From Alkalibacillus filiformis (GTDB lineage Bacteria; Bacillota; Bacilli; Bacillales; Alkalibacillaceae), in the NCBI RefSeq assembly GCF_030814115.1, contig NZ_JAUSUP010000001.1, positions 434,001 to 498,000 on the forward strand: 64,000 nt of DNA. The letters are read 5' to 3'. Numbering within the stretch: position 1 is the stretch's first letter; each line of letters opens with the position of its first letter. Below are positions 46,964-55,985 of this stretch, in pieces. The notes below the pieces were generated by a model that did no database searches, was not told the DNA's origin, and saw only the letters and a program-made list of their open reading frames with translations. The translations under genes were made by a program, and so were the position numbers.

Positions 46964-47209
46964 ATGTCTAATCATAGCCAAAAGCCGAAACCAGACAACA
47001 GACGTGATAACTTAAAGAAAATTCAAGAAAACATTGAAAATACACTAGAAAATATCCAAGAAGCAGAACACTCAATGGAAACAGCTTCAGAATTTCAAGA
47101 AGAAGAAATTCGTCGTAAAAATGCACGTCGACGTCAGTCAGTTGAGGGCATGAGAGACGAAGTACATGATGAGCACGAACATATGAAACGCAAAAAGAAG
47201 AATAAATAA
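46964..47209 (+). CDS. tlp: Small acid-soluble spore protein Tlp
   Basis: Thioredoxin-like-named spore core protein, 81 aa (B. subtilis 83), hydrophilic and helical: MSNHSQKPKPDNRRDNLKKI, then NTLENIQEAEHSMETASE, the conserved Tlp stretch. Made in the forespore, normally under sigma-G. The start at 46964 follows AAAGGAGATGG; a longer frame to 46931 would include the ribosome site. A terminator follows. Confidence 0.93.
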   Translation: MSNHSQKPKPDNRRDNLKKIQENIENTLENIQEAEHSMETASEFQEEEIRRKNARRRQSVEGMRDEVHDEHEHMKRKKKNK

Positions 47210-47217
47210 CTAGAATT

Positions 47218-47247
47218 AAAGCTGTCGGGAGAACTCGACAGCTTTAA
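47218..47247 (+). terminator. Terminator after tlp
   Basis: Perfect 10-bp stem AAAGCTGTCG (47218-47227) / CGACAGCTTT (47236-47245), 8-base loop. The T tract is short (TTTAATATTT). Confidence 0.75.
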
Positions 47248-47343
47248 TATTTGATTAACGACTTATTTTTGCTACCCTGTAAGATTTCATATAAAATATA
47301 TAGTAAAATAATAGCAAAGTGTAACAAGGGAGATGTACATATC

Positions 47344-47781
47344 ATGGTTGTAAATGAAACAGAAGTTAAAGTAAGGTATCAAGAAACTGACCAAATGGGT
47401 GTCGTTTACCATGCGAACTATTTCGTCTGGTTTGAAATAGGGAGAACACACTTAATTGAGGAGTTAGGATTTCGGTATGCTGATATGGAAGAAGAGGGGA
47501 TTGTTTCACCAGTCGTTGATATCGAAGCAAAGTATAAAAGGCCTCTTCGCTATGGCCAAGTCGCTACTGTTAAAACATTTATAAAAGAATATGATGGCTT
47601 TAGGGTTGTTTATGGCTACGAAGTTTATACAGATGATGGCACTTTAGCTGTTACCGGATCGTCATCTCACGTTTGTGTTAAAAAATCAAACTTCCGTCCA
47701 ATATCAATTAAAAAGCATTTTCCTGATTGGCATCAAGCGTATGAACAGGCAGTAGGTGAAGCTGATGGCGTTCGGAATTAA
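47344..47781 (+). CDS. yneP: Acyl-CoA thioesterase YneP (hot-dog fold, YbgC/FadM type)
   Basis: 145 aa. 4-hydroxybenzoyl-CoA thioesterase-like hot-dog fold with the active-site stretch VRYQETDQMGVVYHANYFVWFEIGR, in which Asp/Gln and the YHANY His region are the family's catalytic area. The natural substrate is not known. The start at 47344 (MVVNETEVKVRYQETD) follows AAGGGAGATG; the frame continues to 47251 but without a start signal. The next gene overlaps its end by 17 bases. Confidence 0.92.
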   Translation: MVVNETEVKVRYQETDQMGVVYHANYFVWFEIGRTHLIEELGFRYADMEEEGIVSPVVDIEAKYKRPLRYGQVATVKTFIKEYDGFRVVYGYEVYTDDGTLAVTGSSSHVCVKKSNFRPISIKKHFPDWHQAYEQAVGEADGVRN

Positions 47782-48073
47782 GCGAGATGAATTAAAACAA
47801 TGGAAGAAAGAAGTAGAAGCTGGTAATATCGCCTTTTTAACTCACTATTGGGCTGACGATCGCTTTCCACAAATGAATACCGTTACAAAAGTAGGTTGCC
47901 GTGATGTCGATAAATTAAAGCAGTGGGGAAGGAAGCATGGACTTAAACCAAAATGGATTCATGAGGATGAAAAATATCCACATTTTGATTTAATTGGATC
48001 ATTTGAAGAAGATATTTTAAAAGCAGAAGGTAAGATCGATCAATTAAAAAGATTTAAAAGTGTTGAAAGATAA
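47765..48073 (+). CDS. yneQ: YneQ-family protein of unknown function
   Basis: 102 aa, starting MAFGIKRDELKQWKKEVEAG, with IAFLTHYWADDRFPQMNTVTKVGCRD and GLKPKWIHEDEKYPHFDLIG, the pattern of Bacillus YneQ. No catalytic motif is recognised. It overlaps yneP by 17 bases, so the two are coupled. Its 3' end touches the start of the repeat element at 48072. Confidence 0.82.
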   Translation: MAFGIKRDELKQWKKEVEAGNIAFLTHYWADDRFPQMNTVTKVGCRDVDKLKQWGRKHGLKPKWIHEDEKYPHFDLIGSFEEDILKAEGKIDQLKRFKSVER

Positions 48074-48599
48074 AGAGGTTGAGACAAAAGGGGTGGAGTG
48101 TGATGAAAGCACGAACAATTGACATTTCATCTTAGTTGAGCAGTCACCTAGCGGAATCAAAATGCGTAGACTCCTGATCGGCTAAAAACGGTCACGTCCT
48201 GCGCCTGCGGTTACTCGGCGCAAATTAAAGCGCAGAAGTTAAAGAAATCTGCATTTGTGACCAACGCCGACATTAGACCATCCAGGTCGTCATGGCAAAG
48301 GCCAGGGTGAGACCCCACCGGATGCACCTGCGTCTTCTAGCTAATCTTCGAAGTAGGCTTCCTCGGTGCAAAGCACAAGAAGATTACTCGAAGTAGTAGC
48401 TTGGCTCACCAGCCGCCCCTGCAAAGAAAACACTGCGACAAGCGACCGTAGGAAGCTTGAGCAGATGTTGCCCTTGTGCCCTGTGGGTAAAAGCGAAGCA
48501 TTTTGATGGAGCGATGTTAAAAGATAAACCCGAACGAAATCAAAAAATGATTTCGTTCGGGTTTTGTGTTTTAGAATCAGTTCTGTTTCAGCCTCTTCT
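48072..48599. repeat. Composite intergenic repeat element bounded by GAGGYTGARACA inverted ends
   Basis: The 500-base gap between yneQ and yidD has no gene. The ends AAGAGGTTGAGACAAAA (48073-48089) and TTCTGTTTCAGCCTCTT (48581-48597) are imperfect inverted copies; the motif GAGGCTGRRACA is a widespread intergenic repeat end in Firmicutes. Inside, 48137-48175 and 48322-48517 match the 6.28-6.57 kb copy closely (for example GCGGAATCAAAATGCGTAGA and GAAGATTACTCGAAGTAGTA). A segment of about 130 bases (48176-48310) is unique to this copy. An inner hairpin CTTCGAAGTAGGCTTC / GAAGATTACTCGAAG can form as RNA with G-U pairs. The right end overlaps the last codons of yidD. Confidence 0.7.
48527..48563. 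terminator. Strong terminator upstream of the yidD 3' end
   Basis: Perfect 16-bp stem AACCCGAACGAAATCA (48527-48542) / TGATTTCGTTCGGGTT (48548-48563), loop AAAAA, followed by TTGTGTTTT. It can act for yneQ on the plus strand and, with flanking A residues, for yidD. Confidence 0.9.
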
Positions 48600-48825
48600 G
48601 CTTTTTCTCATTTTTCTCTGGAACTGGATCAAAACCACCCGGGTGAAATGGGTGACATTTTAACACTCGTTTAACCGATAAAAATAATCCTTTAATAACA
48701 CCAAATCGCTCAAAAGCAGTGAGACTATAGTGTGAACAACTTGGATGAAAGCGGCATGTCGGCCCAAGCATTGGTGAAATAAACTTCTGATACACCTTAA
48801 TCGGCCAAGTAAATAAGAACTTCAT
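48577..48825 (-). CDS. yidD: Membrane protein insertion efficiency factor YidD
   Basis: 82 aa. The YidD signature is intact: [25 protein letters not shown] (three conserved Cys/His residues) and [13 protein letters not shown]. An amphipathic N-terminal helix ([12 protein letters not shown]) lies at the membrane. It assists YidC-dependent insertion. Here it is not next to yidC but downstream of folE2, 2 bases after its stop, so the two are co-transcribed. The last residues (KRLKQN) are encoded by the inverted end of the repeat element. Confidence 0.95.
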   Translation of the reverse strand: MKFLFTWPIKVYQKFISPMLGPTCRFHPSCSHYSLTAFERFGVIKGLFLSVKRVLKCHPFHPGGFDPVPEKNEKKQKRLKQN

Positions 48826-48827
48826 GA

Positions 48828-49754
48828 TTAAACACTCTGTTCATCACGCTTATCATATGTGATCGATGCAACAGCATCATGTAGATGGATTGATTCTTCG
48901 TTAATACATTTAACAAAGAAACGTTCAACTTCATCAATTTCATATAAATCACTAGCGACTAATCGAACCATATCTTCAACAAAGCGTGGGTTTTCATAAG
49001 CTTGTTCGGTTACCATTTTTTCATCAGGACGTTTCAATACAGGGTGAATACGTGCACTTGCATTTGATTCAGCCGCTTCTAGTAAGATAAACTTCCAATC
49101 AAGCTTGTCCTCATCAAAGTCTTCATTAAGTAATACTTCCATCTCAATATTACCTCTTTGGTTATGAGCACTATATTCACTTATTTCCTTTGAACAAGGG
49201 CATAACGTTGTAATTTTACCTTTAACGCCTACGCGAACATCATAACCTTCGTCTTGATCATAGTGAACTTTAATCCAAGCATCGGCATGGTTTAAGCCTG
49301 CCTTTTCAGAATAAGGTGCTTTTCGTTCGAAAAACCAAGGGAAGGATACTGTTACTTCAGCATCTTTTTGTTCTAAACGTTGACGTAATTCATATACGAA
49401 TGACTTTAACGTTTCCAAGGTTAGTACAAGGCCGTTTTCATAATAAGTTTGTAGCTGTTCAGTAAAACGACTCATGTTCGTACCTTTTGAATCTTGTGAA
49501 ATGGACGATGCGAAGTAAAAAGTACCGATCGTCGTTTGTGTTTCTGGAGTTAAAGAACTATTAACGATCACAGGATGCTTAACGTTTGAGATCCCGACAG
49601 CATCTAATTCGAACAAGAAATCTTTTCTAGTATTTTGCAAATCTTTCATTTGCTCTTTTTCAATTGGCTTTGTTTTAGGACCAGGTTCAACTGATCCAAA
49701 TAATTTATGTCTTTCCTGTTTATCAGGAAGTTGTTTTTTTACTGTTTCATTCAT
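48828..49754 (-). CDS. folE2: GTP cyclohydrolase FolE2 (type IB)
   Basis: Converts GTP to dihydroneopterin triphosphate for folate; the type IB enzyme works without strict zinc need and in B. subtilis is induced by zinc shortage. 308 aa from the ATG at 49754 ([23 protein letters not shown] upstream); a longer frame to 49832 has no ribosome site. Family motifs: [59 protein letters not shown] (catalytic Cys) and a C-terminal [10 protein letters not shown] did not find a clear Zur box. Confidence 0.93.
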   Translation of the reverse strand: MNETVKKQLPDKQERHKLFGSVEPGPKTKPIEKEQMKDLQNTRKDFLFELDAVGISNVKHPVIVNSSLTPETQTTIGTFYFASSISQDSKGTNMSRFTEQLQTYYENGLVLTLETLKSFVYELRQRLEQKDAEVTVSFPWFFERKAPYSEKAGLNHADAWIKVHYDQDEGYDVRVGVKGKITTLCPCSKEISEYSAHNQRGNIEMEVLLNEDFDEDKLDWKFILLEAAESNASARIHPVLKRPDEKMVTEQAYENPRFVEDMVRLVASDLYEIDEVERFFVKCINEESIHLHDAVASITYDKRDEQSV

Positions 49755-49842
49755 ACCGAGGACTCCTTTCAAATCTAAAGGGAAGAACATAGCTACATTT
49801 AAATTATACATTATTACGTTAAAGTAGTTCAATTTATTAGAC

Positions 49843-50141
49843 TTATTCTAAATAAGGTACAATTGTAACATCAGACGAGTAAGTTTGCATATGTTCTGCT
49901 ATTTCATCAAATATATCATGAGCATCTTCTAAACCGTACTGATCTGCTTCAACAAGAGGGACGACTTGAACATTTGTCATGAGATCCCCGTGGTCTTCGT
50001 GATCATTGTGTGTTGGCATTTTTCGATCGGTTTTGCTTCAGTTTGTTCAAATTCATCAAACCCTAAAGTATTTGTAGCTGTTACAACAATAGCCAGTAAA
50101 AAAGTAGAGATTATGACTATAACTACAACTCTTAGTTTCAA
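49843..50141 (-). pseudogene. Small secreted/membrane-anchored protein with a frameshift
   Basis: On the minus strand, TTG at 50141 (after GGGTGATTAG) opens a signal-peptide-like start MKLRVVVIVIISTFLLAIVV, followed by ATNTLGFDEFEQTEAKPIEK. At a run of five A (CGAAAAATG) the coding sense shifts frame and goes on as MPTHNDHEDHGDLMTNVQVV and VPLVEADQYGLEDAHDIFDEIAEHMQTYSSDVTIVPYLE to a stop at 49843. One added A in the run would join the two halves into a 99-aa protein. The total length of 299 bases agrees with a one-base loss. It may be a real mutation, a sequencing error in a homopolymer, or programmed slippage. Function unknown. Confidence 0.65.
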
Positions 50142-50163
50142 CTAATCACCCTTAAGTTATCAA

Positions 50164-50745
50164 TTAGAACCAAGTTATTTTCGGCTCTGTCTTATTTTTA
50201 ATACGTTTAATATTATCTGTATGGCGATAAATGACAAACGCTGCTAAAAATATAGTAACAATAATCAATCCTAAATCTTGCATAATTAATGTTGTTACAA
50301 CTGCTGTAACACCCGCTAAGATTGATGCTAAAGAGACATACTTGAAAAGCTTTAAAAAGATAAAAAATGATAGCACTAAAATGACAAATAACAACGGGCT
50401 AACGCCTAATAAAACTCCACCAGACGTTGCAACTGCTTTCCCACCTTTAAACTTAGCAAACAAAGGATAAATATGACCGATTACTGCAAAGGCACCGACT
50501 AATAACGGCTCAATCCCTGGAGCTAATAAAACGACGATTAAGACAGGTGCTGTTCCTTTTAATATATCTAAGATCGTAACAACTAAACCTGCTTTTGTAC
50601 CTAACACACGAAATGTATTAGTAGCACCTAGATTTCCACTACCATGTTCTCTTACATCGATTTTATAAAATAGTTTACCAATAATTAATGCAGATGGAAT
50701 CGAGCCAAATAAATAAGCAATGATTGCATAAATTATATATTCCAT
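50164..50745 (-). CDS. plsY: Glycerol-3-phosphate acyltransferase PlsY
   Basis: Membrane enzyme that moves an acyl group from acyl phosphate to glycerol-3-phosphate, first step of phospholipid synthesis in Gram-positives. 193 aa, five or more transmembrane helices. The three PlsY motifs are visible: [10 protein letters not shown] near the N-terminus, [13 protein letters not shown], and [24 protein letters not shown] precedes the ATG. Same place as yneS in B. subtilis, divergent from yneT and parEC. Confidence 0.96.
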   Translation of the reverse strand: MEYIIYAIIAYLFGSIPSALIIGKLFYKIDVREHGSGNLGATNTFRVLGTKAGLVVTILDILKGTAPVLIVVLLAPGIEPLLVGAFAVIGHIYPLFAKFKGGKAVATSGGVLLGVSPLLFVILVLSFFIFLKLFKYVSLASILAGVTAVVTTLIMQDLGLIIVTIFLAAFVIYRHTDNIKRIKNKTEPKITWF

Positions 50746-50922
50746 AAGATTCCCCTTTTCTATAAATGAATATAGTTTATTTTATCAAATGTCTTAACAA
50801 TTAAGAAGTTTATATTAAATATATGTTGAAAATTAAACCAACAAACTATAATGAAAGTTGAGAAATAACGATAAACACGCTATTCTTATAATACAAGATT
50901 ATTTAAACTTAGGAGAGATGTT

Positions 50923-51336
50923 ATGGAAAATCCAACACAAGATACAATGAAAGAGCTATTAGAGGATGCTAAGTCAATTGCGGTCGTTGGACTGTCTGAC
51001 AAATAAGATCGAACATCATTCCAAATTGCTGAAGCAATGCAACAAGAAGGATACAAAATCATCCCAGTTAATCCAACTGTTGATGAAGTTTTAGGTGAAA
51101 AAAGTTATAATACGCTTGCAGAGGTTGAAGAAAATATTGATATTATTAATGTGTTCAGACGTTCTGAACATTTAGTGGACGTAGCCGAAGATGCACTTAA
51201 TACGAATTGTAAAGTCTTTTGGGCGCAGCAAGGGATTATTAACGAAGAAGCACATAATCTGTTGAAGGAAAACGGATTTACAGTCATAATGGATTCATGT
51301 ATTAAAGTTGTCCATGCTGTAACAGTCGAAAAATAA
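50923..51336 (+). pseudogene. yneT: CoA-binding protein YneT with an in-frame TAA
   Basis: Rossmann-type CoA-binding protein family, about 137 aa. The start at 50923 follows TTAGGAGAG. The frame reads MENPTQDTMKELLEDAKSIA, VVGLSDK, then TAA at 51004-51006, and continues in the same frame DRTSFQIAEAMQQEGYKIIPVNPTVDEVLGEKSY to the normal end. Relatives have a residue, usually Pro, where the TAA stands. Everything else looks intact, so the loss is recent or the codon is read through. TAA is not a selenocysteine codon, so the nearby Sec system does not explain it. An ATG at 51037 could restart a shortened protein without the glycine-rich loop. Confidence 0.8.
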
Positions 51337-51431
51337 TTTCTACAAATCTCTGCTTTCAAGCAGGGATTTCTCTTGTCTTAACGAATTGTATTATTCAGAC
51401 GAAGCATATATAGAGAAAGGGGTCTATTATA

Positions 51432-53384
51432 TTGACTCAATCAAACGAACTTTACAACGATGATTCCATACAAGTACTAGAAGGGCTAGATGCCGTTCGA
51501 AAAAGACCAGGAATGTATATCGGAAGCACTGACCATAGAGGCTTACACCACTTAGTATTTGAGATCGTCGACAACTCAGTTGACGAAGCATTAGCTGGTT
51601 TTGGTCAATCAATTAAAGTGACTATACATAAAGACAATTCCATCTCAGTGAGCGATGAAGGTAGAGGTATGCCTACGGGTATGCATAAAATGGGTAAACC
51701 AACACCTGAAGTCATTTTTACGATCCTACACGCAGGGGGTAAATTTGGACAAGGTGGTTATAAAACGAGTGGTGGTTTACACGGAGTTGGCGCATCAGTC
51801 GTGAATGCTCTTTCTGAATGGTTAACTGTAACGATCTATCGAGATGGTAAAAAGCATGAGTTAAGGTTTGAAGAAGGTGGTAAGGCAGTTACTGATCTGC
51901 AAGTCGTTGGCAACACTCGAAAGACAGGTACGACGATCCACTTCAAACCCGATGAAAAAATGTTTTCTTCAATTCAGTTTAACTTTGAGACACTCTCTGA
52001 ACGACTAAGAGAAGCAGCCTTTTTATTAAAAGGTATTGAGCTCGTTTTAAAGGATGACCGTGAAGGTGTTGAAGAATCTTATTTGTATCCAGACGGCTTA
52101 CAATCATTTGTGGGTTACTTAAACGAAGAAAAAGATGAACTTCATCCTGTCGTCTCGTTTGAAGGGAAGTTTAAAGAAATCGAAGTTGACTTTGCTATGC
52201 AGTTCAACGACGGTTACTCCGAAAATATTTTATCGTTTGTTAACAATGTTAGAACGCGTGATGGTGGCACACATGAATCAGGTGCTAAAACAGCAATTAC
52301 ACGAGCTTTTAACGAGTACGCGAGAAAAATGCAATTCTTAAAAGAGAAAGACAAGAATCTTGATGGAAACGACATTCGTGAAGGCCTAACAGCAATTATT
52401 TCAACACGAATCCCTGAACAATTGTTGCAGTTTGAAGGGCAAACTAAGAGTAAACTTGGAACACCTGAAGCAAGAAGTGCTGTAGACAGTGTTGTTGCAG
52501 AAAAACTCGCTTATTTCCTTGAAGAAAACCCAGATGCATCCAAAATGTTAATTAAAAAAGCTGTTAGAGCCCGTGATGCAAGAGAAGCAGCAAGAAAAGC
52601 AAGGGAAGAAGCACGCAATGGCAAAAAGCGTAAGCGCCGTGATTCTTTACTAAGCGGAAAGTTAACACCAGCACAATCAAAGAATGCTTCTAAAAATGAG
52701 CTATTTTTAGTTGAGGGTGACTCAGCAGGTGGTTCTGCCAAGCAAGGACGTGACCGCCGCTTCCAAGCTGTTCTACCTTTAAGAGGTAAAGTTATTAATA
52801 CTGAGAAGGCGAAAATTGATGATATCTTTAAAAACGAAGAGATCGCTACCATTATTCATACTATTAACGCTGGAGTAGGGCCAGATTTCAACATCGAAGA
52901 TTCACAATACGATAAAATTATAATTATGACCGACGCTGATACAGATGGTGCCCACATTCAAGTATTGTTATTAACTTTCTTTTACCGTTATATGAAACCG
53001 TTAATTGAACAAGGGAAGATTTATATTGCACTTCCACCATTATTTAAAGTTTCAAAAGGCAAAGGAAAAAATTATAAAGAAGCCTATGCATGGGAAGAAA
53101 GTGAAATGGATCAGTTACTGAAAGAGTTCAAAAACGGTTATACAATACAACGTTACAAAGGTTTAGGTGAAATGGATGCAGAACAATTGTGGGAGACCAC
53201 GATGGACCCTGAATCAAGAACTTTAATTAGAGTAACCATTGACGATGTCGCTAGAGCCGAAAGACGTGTTGCGACATTAATGGGGGATAAGGTAGAACCG
53301 AGACGTAAATGGATTGAATCTAATGTTGCGTTCGGAATGGAAGAAGATGACACAATACTCGATAACGATAGATTGCTTAGCTAG
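51432..53384 (+). CDS. parE: DNA topoisomerase IV subunit B
   Basis: ATPase subunit of the enzyme that separates linked daughter chromosomes. 650 aa. GHKL motifs EIVDNSVDEALAG, DEGRGMPTGMH and GGLHGVGASVVNALSEWL; TOPRIM residues VEGDSAGGSAKQGRDR and DADTDGAHIQ. The start codon is TTG with AGAAAGGGG upstream. parC follows after 12 bases. Confidence 0.96.
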   Translation: MTQSNELYNDDSIQVLEGLDAVRKRPGMYIGSTDHRGLHHLVFEIVDNSVDEALAGFGQSIKVTIHKDNSISVSDEGRGMPTGMHKMGKPTPEVIFTILHAGGKFGQGGYKTSGGLHGVGASVVNALSEWLTVTIYRDGKKHELRFEEGGKAVTDLQVVGNTRKTGTTIHFKPDEKMFSSIQFNFETLSERLREAAFLLKGIELVLKDDREGVEESYLYPDGLQSFVGYLNEEKDELHPVVSFEGKFKEIEVDFAMQFNDGYSENILSFVNNVRTRDGGTHESGAKTAITRAFNEYARKMQFLKEKDKNLDGNDIREGLTAIISTRIPEQLLQFEGQTKSKLGTPEARSAVDSVVAEKLAYFLEENPDASKMLIKKAVRARDAREAARKAREEARNGKKRKRRDSLLSGKLTPAQSKNASKNELFLVEGDSAGGSAKQGRDRRFQAVLPLRGKVINTEKAKIDDIFKNEEIATIIHTINAGVGPDFNIEDSQYDKIIIMTDADTDGAHIQVLLLTFFYRYMKPLIEQGKIYIALPPLFKVSKGKGKNYKEAYAWEESEMDQLLKEFKNGYTIQRYKGLGEMDAEQLWETTMDPESRTLIRVTIDDVARAERRVATLMGDKVEPRRKWIESNVAFGMEEDDTILDNDRLLS

Positions 53385-53396
53385 GAGTGAATAAGT

Positions 53397-55847
53397 TTGG
53401 CTGAAGAAGCAAAGTATTTAGACTTGCCATTAGAAGAAGTAATAGGTGACCGTTTTGGTCGCTATAGTAAATATATTATTCAAGACCGTGCCTTACCAGA
53501 TGTAAGGGACGGTTTAAAACCGGTGCAACGACGCATTCTTTATGCAATGCATCAAGAGAGAAATACTCATGACAAGCCATTTCGTAAATCGGCTAAAACG
53601 GTCGGTACCGTTATTGGTAACTACCATCCACACGGTGACTCATCTGTTTATGAAGCGTTAGTGCGCATGAGCCAATCTTGGAAAGTTAAGGAAGGGCTTG
53701 TTGAAATGCACGGAAATAACGGCAGTATTGATGGAGACCCACCTGCTGCGATGCGTTATACGGAAGCAAGATTATCAGGGATCTCTTCAGAGCTATTACA
53801 AGACATCGATAAAGACACAGTTGATTTTATCCCTAACTTCGATGACACTGATTATGAGCCAATAGTCCTTCCAGCTAAATTCCCGAGCCTATTAGTCAAT
53901 GGTTCGACTGGTATATCTTCAGGTTATGCCACTGATATACCGCCACACAATTTAGCTGAAGTGATTGATGCTGTCATCTATAAAATCGAACATCCTAACG
54001 CTACATTAGATAAATTAATGGAGAAACTTCCAGGACCTGATTTTCCAACTGGCGGCATTATTCAAGGCGAAGATGGAATCCGTAAAGCGTATGAAACAGG
54101 GAAAGGCAAAATTGTTCTGCGTGGCTTAGCTGAAATCGAACCACTTCGAGGCGGCAAAGAGCAAATAGTTATTACCGAATTGCCATATGACGTCAACAAA
54201 GCCAACTTAGTTAAGAAGATGGATGAGTTACGCCTTGAGCGTAAAGTAGAAGGTATTTCTGAGGTTCGTGATGAGTCGGATCGAACAGGCTTAAGAATTG
54301 TCATAGAATTAAAGAAAGATGTAGATAGTCAAGGTGTACTAAACTATATTTATAAAAATACTGATTTACAAGTTTCTTTCCATTTCAATATGGTGGCCAT
54401 TTCTGATAAAACACCAACGATTATGACGTTACCAGGAATTTTAGATGCCTATCTTAACCACCAACGTGAAGTTGTAAAGCGACAGTCAGAACATGATTTA
54501 AGAAAAGCGAAAGACCGTGCCCACATCGTTGAAGGTTTAATTTATGCTGTATCTATTTTAGATGATGTGATCGCCACGATTCGTAGCGCACAAGATAAAA
54601 AAGATGCGAAAATTAAGTTACAAGAACAGTATAACTTTACAGAAACTCAGGCTGAAGCGATTGTCATGTTACAGCTATACCGCTTAACAAATACTGACGT
54701 TACAGAACTTGAAAAAGAAGCAGCCCAGCTTCGTGAGCGAATTGTATATTTAGAAGAAATTTTAGGTAATGAAGCAAAACTACTAAATGTAATTAAACAA
54801 GATTTAAAGCGTGTTAAGAAAACTTATAAGAGTGACAGATTAACTAAAATAGAATCAGAAGTTGAAGACTTAAAAATCAATCTTGAAGTGATGGTACCAT
54901 CTGAAGATATTGTCGTCTCAGTAACGAAAGATGGTTACATTAAACGCACAAGTTTACGATCATTTAGTGCTTCTAATGTTGAAGATTTACAGAAGAAGGA
55001 ACAAGACTTTTTACTCCATTTATATGAAGTCAATACAACTGACACCTTACTTCTCTTCACAAATAAAGGGAAATACTTATACCTCCCAATCCATGAGCTA
55101 CCTGAAATCAGGTGGAAGGATATGGGTCAACATATCGCAAGTCTCGTTTCTGTTGGCACAGATGAAAAAGTGATTAAAGCTATTCCTGTTCGAGATTTTG
55201 AACAAGAGCTATATGTCATGTCGATTACGAAACACGGTATGATTAAAAAATCTAATTTAGCTGATTACAAAGTACAACGCTACAACCGGCCAATAGTTGG
55301 AATGAAGTTAAAAGGTGATGATGAAGTTGTTAATGTTCACATTACCGATGGACACCAAGAGATTTTCTTAACGTCTAATAGTGGTTATGGTTTGTGGTAT
55401 CACGAGTCAGAAGTTAACCCAATCGGCATCAAAGCAGCCGGGGTAAAATCAATGAACTTAAAAGACGAGGAGTATATCGTCAACGGGGAAGTGTTTGCTG
55501 AATTAACAAATCCGAATTTATTTGTCGTTACACACCGTGGCGCTTGTAAGCGTATGAACATTTCTCAGTTTGAACAAGGAGCACGAGCCAAACGAGGGTT
55601 GATTATGCTTAAAGAGTTGAAACGCAACCCACATCGAATAGCTGGTTTTCATGTAGTTGGAGAAGATGAAACGGTCGTATTAGAAACTGAAAAAGAGGAA
55701 ACGCACTCAGTATTACCATTTGAGTTTAAAGAACAGTCACGACAAAATAATGGCTCATTTGTTGTAGACAGTGATCATCAAGGTAAAGTAACGGCTACTT
55801 ATGTCGAAGCACAATATACAAAATATTTTCCTGATGATGAACAATGA
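53397..55847 (+). CDS. parC: DNA topoisomerase IV subunit A
   Basis: Cleavage subunit of topoisomerase IV. 816 aa. The winged-helix domain has VGTVIGNYHPHGDSSVYEALVRMSQ and the catalytic Tyr in AAMRYTEARLS; the quinolone-determining region shows Ser (GDSSVYE). The C-terminal beta-pinwheel follows from about residue 490. The start is TTG with TAGGAGTG upstream. Operon with parE, ended by a strong terminator. Confidence 0.96.
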   Translation: MAEEAKYLDLPLEEVIGDRFGRYSKYIIQDRALPDVRDGLKPVQRRILYAMHQERNTHDKPFRKSAKTVGTVIGNYHPHGDSSVYEALVRMSQSWKVKEGLVEMHGNNGSIDGDPPAAMRYTEARLSGISSELLQDIDKDTVDFIPNFDDTDYEPIVLPAKFPSLLVNGSTGISSGYATDIPPHNLAEVIDAVIYKIEHPNATLDKLMEKLPGPDFPTGGIIQGEDGIRKAYETGKGKIVLRGLAEIEPLRGGKEQIVITELPYDVNKANLVKKMDELRLERKVEGISEVRDESDRTGLRIVIELKKDVDSQGVLNYIYKNTDLQVSFHFNMVAISDKTPTIMTLPGILDAYLNHQREVVKRQSEHDLRKAKDRAHIVEGLIYAVSILDDVIATIRSAQDKKDAKIKLQEQYNFTETQAEAIVMLQLYRLTNTDVTELEKEAAQLRERIVYLEEILGNEAKLLNVIKQDLKRVKKTYKSDRLTKIESEVEDLKINLEVMVPSEDIVVSVTKDGYIKRTSLRSFSASNVEDLQKKEQDFLLHLYEVNTTDTLLLFTNKGKYLYLPIHELPEIRWKDMGQHIASLVSVGTDEKVIKAIPVRDFEQELYVMSITKHGMIKKSNLADYKVQRYNRPIVGMKLKGDDEVVNVHITDGHQEIFLTSNSGYGLWYHESEVNPIGIKAAGVKSMNLKDEEYIVNGEVFAELTNPNLFVVTHRGACKRMNISQFEQGARAKRGLIMLKELKRNPHRIAGFHVVGEDETVVLETEKEETHSVLPFEFKEQSRQNNGSFVVDSDHQGKVTATYVEAQYTKYFPDDEQ

Positions 55848-55854
55848 TAAAGAA

Positions 55855-55897
55855 AAACGAAGAGGGTAGCAATCATGCTCCTCTTCGTTTTTTTATA
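55855..55897 (+). terminator. Terminator after parC
   Basis: Perfect 11-bp stem AAACGAAGAGG (55855-55865) / CCTCTTCGTTT (55880-55890), then TTTTATAAT. Confidence 0.9.
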
Positions 55898-55916
55898 ATA
55901 AAGTTTTGAATGACGA

Positions 55917-55963
55917 CAAATTCTGAAAATTTTGTTTGATACTTTTCTAAATTGTGTTAAAAT
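55917..55963 (+). promoter_or_regulatory. Promoter of the tetR gene with a CodY-box-like site
   Basis: -35 TTGATA (55936-55941), 16-base spacer, -10 TAAAAT (55958-55963). Just upstream, CAAATTCTGAAAATT (55917-55931) matches the CodY box AATTTTCWGAAAATT at 12 of 15 positions. CodY senses branched-chain amino acids, and the operon behind degrades acyl-CoAs of the leucine type, so the link is sensible but unproven. Confidence 0.5.
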
Positions 55964-55985
55964 ATTGACAAAAGGTAGGAATTTT

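Noticed and set aside
51004-51006. Reading the stop in yneT as selenocysteine or pyrrolysine
   Set aside because: The codon is TAA; Sec uses TGA and pyrrolysine uses TAG. No hairpin of SECIS type is evident right after it.
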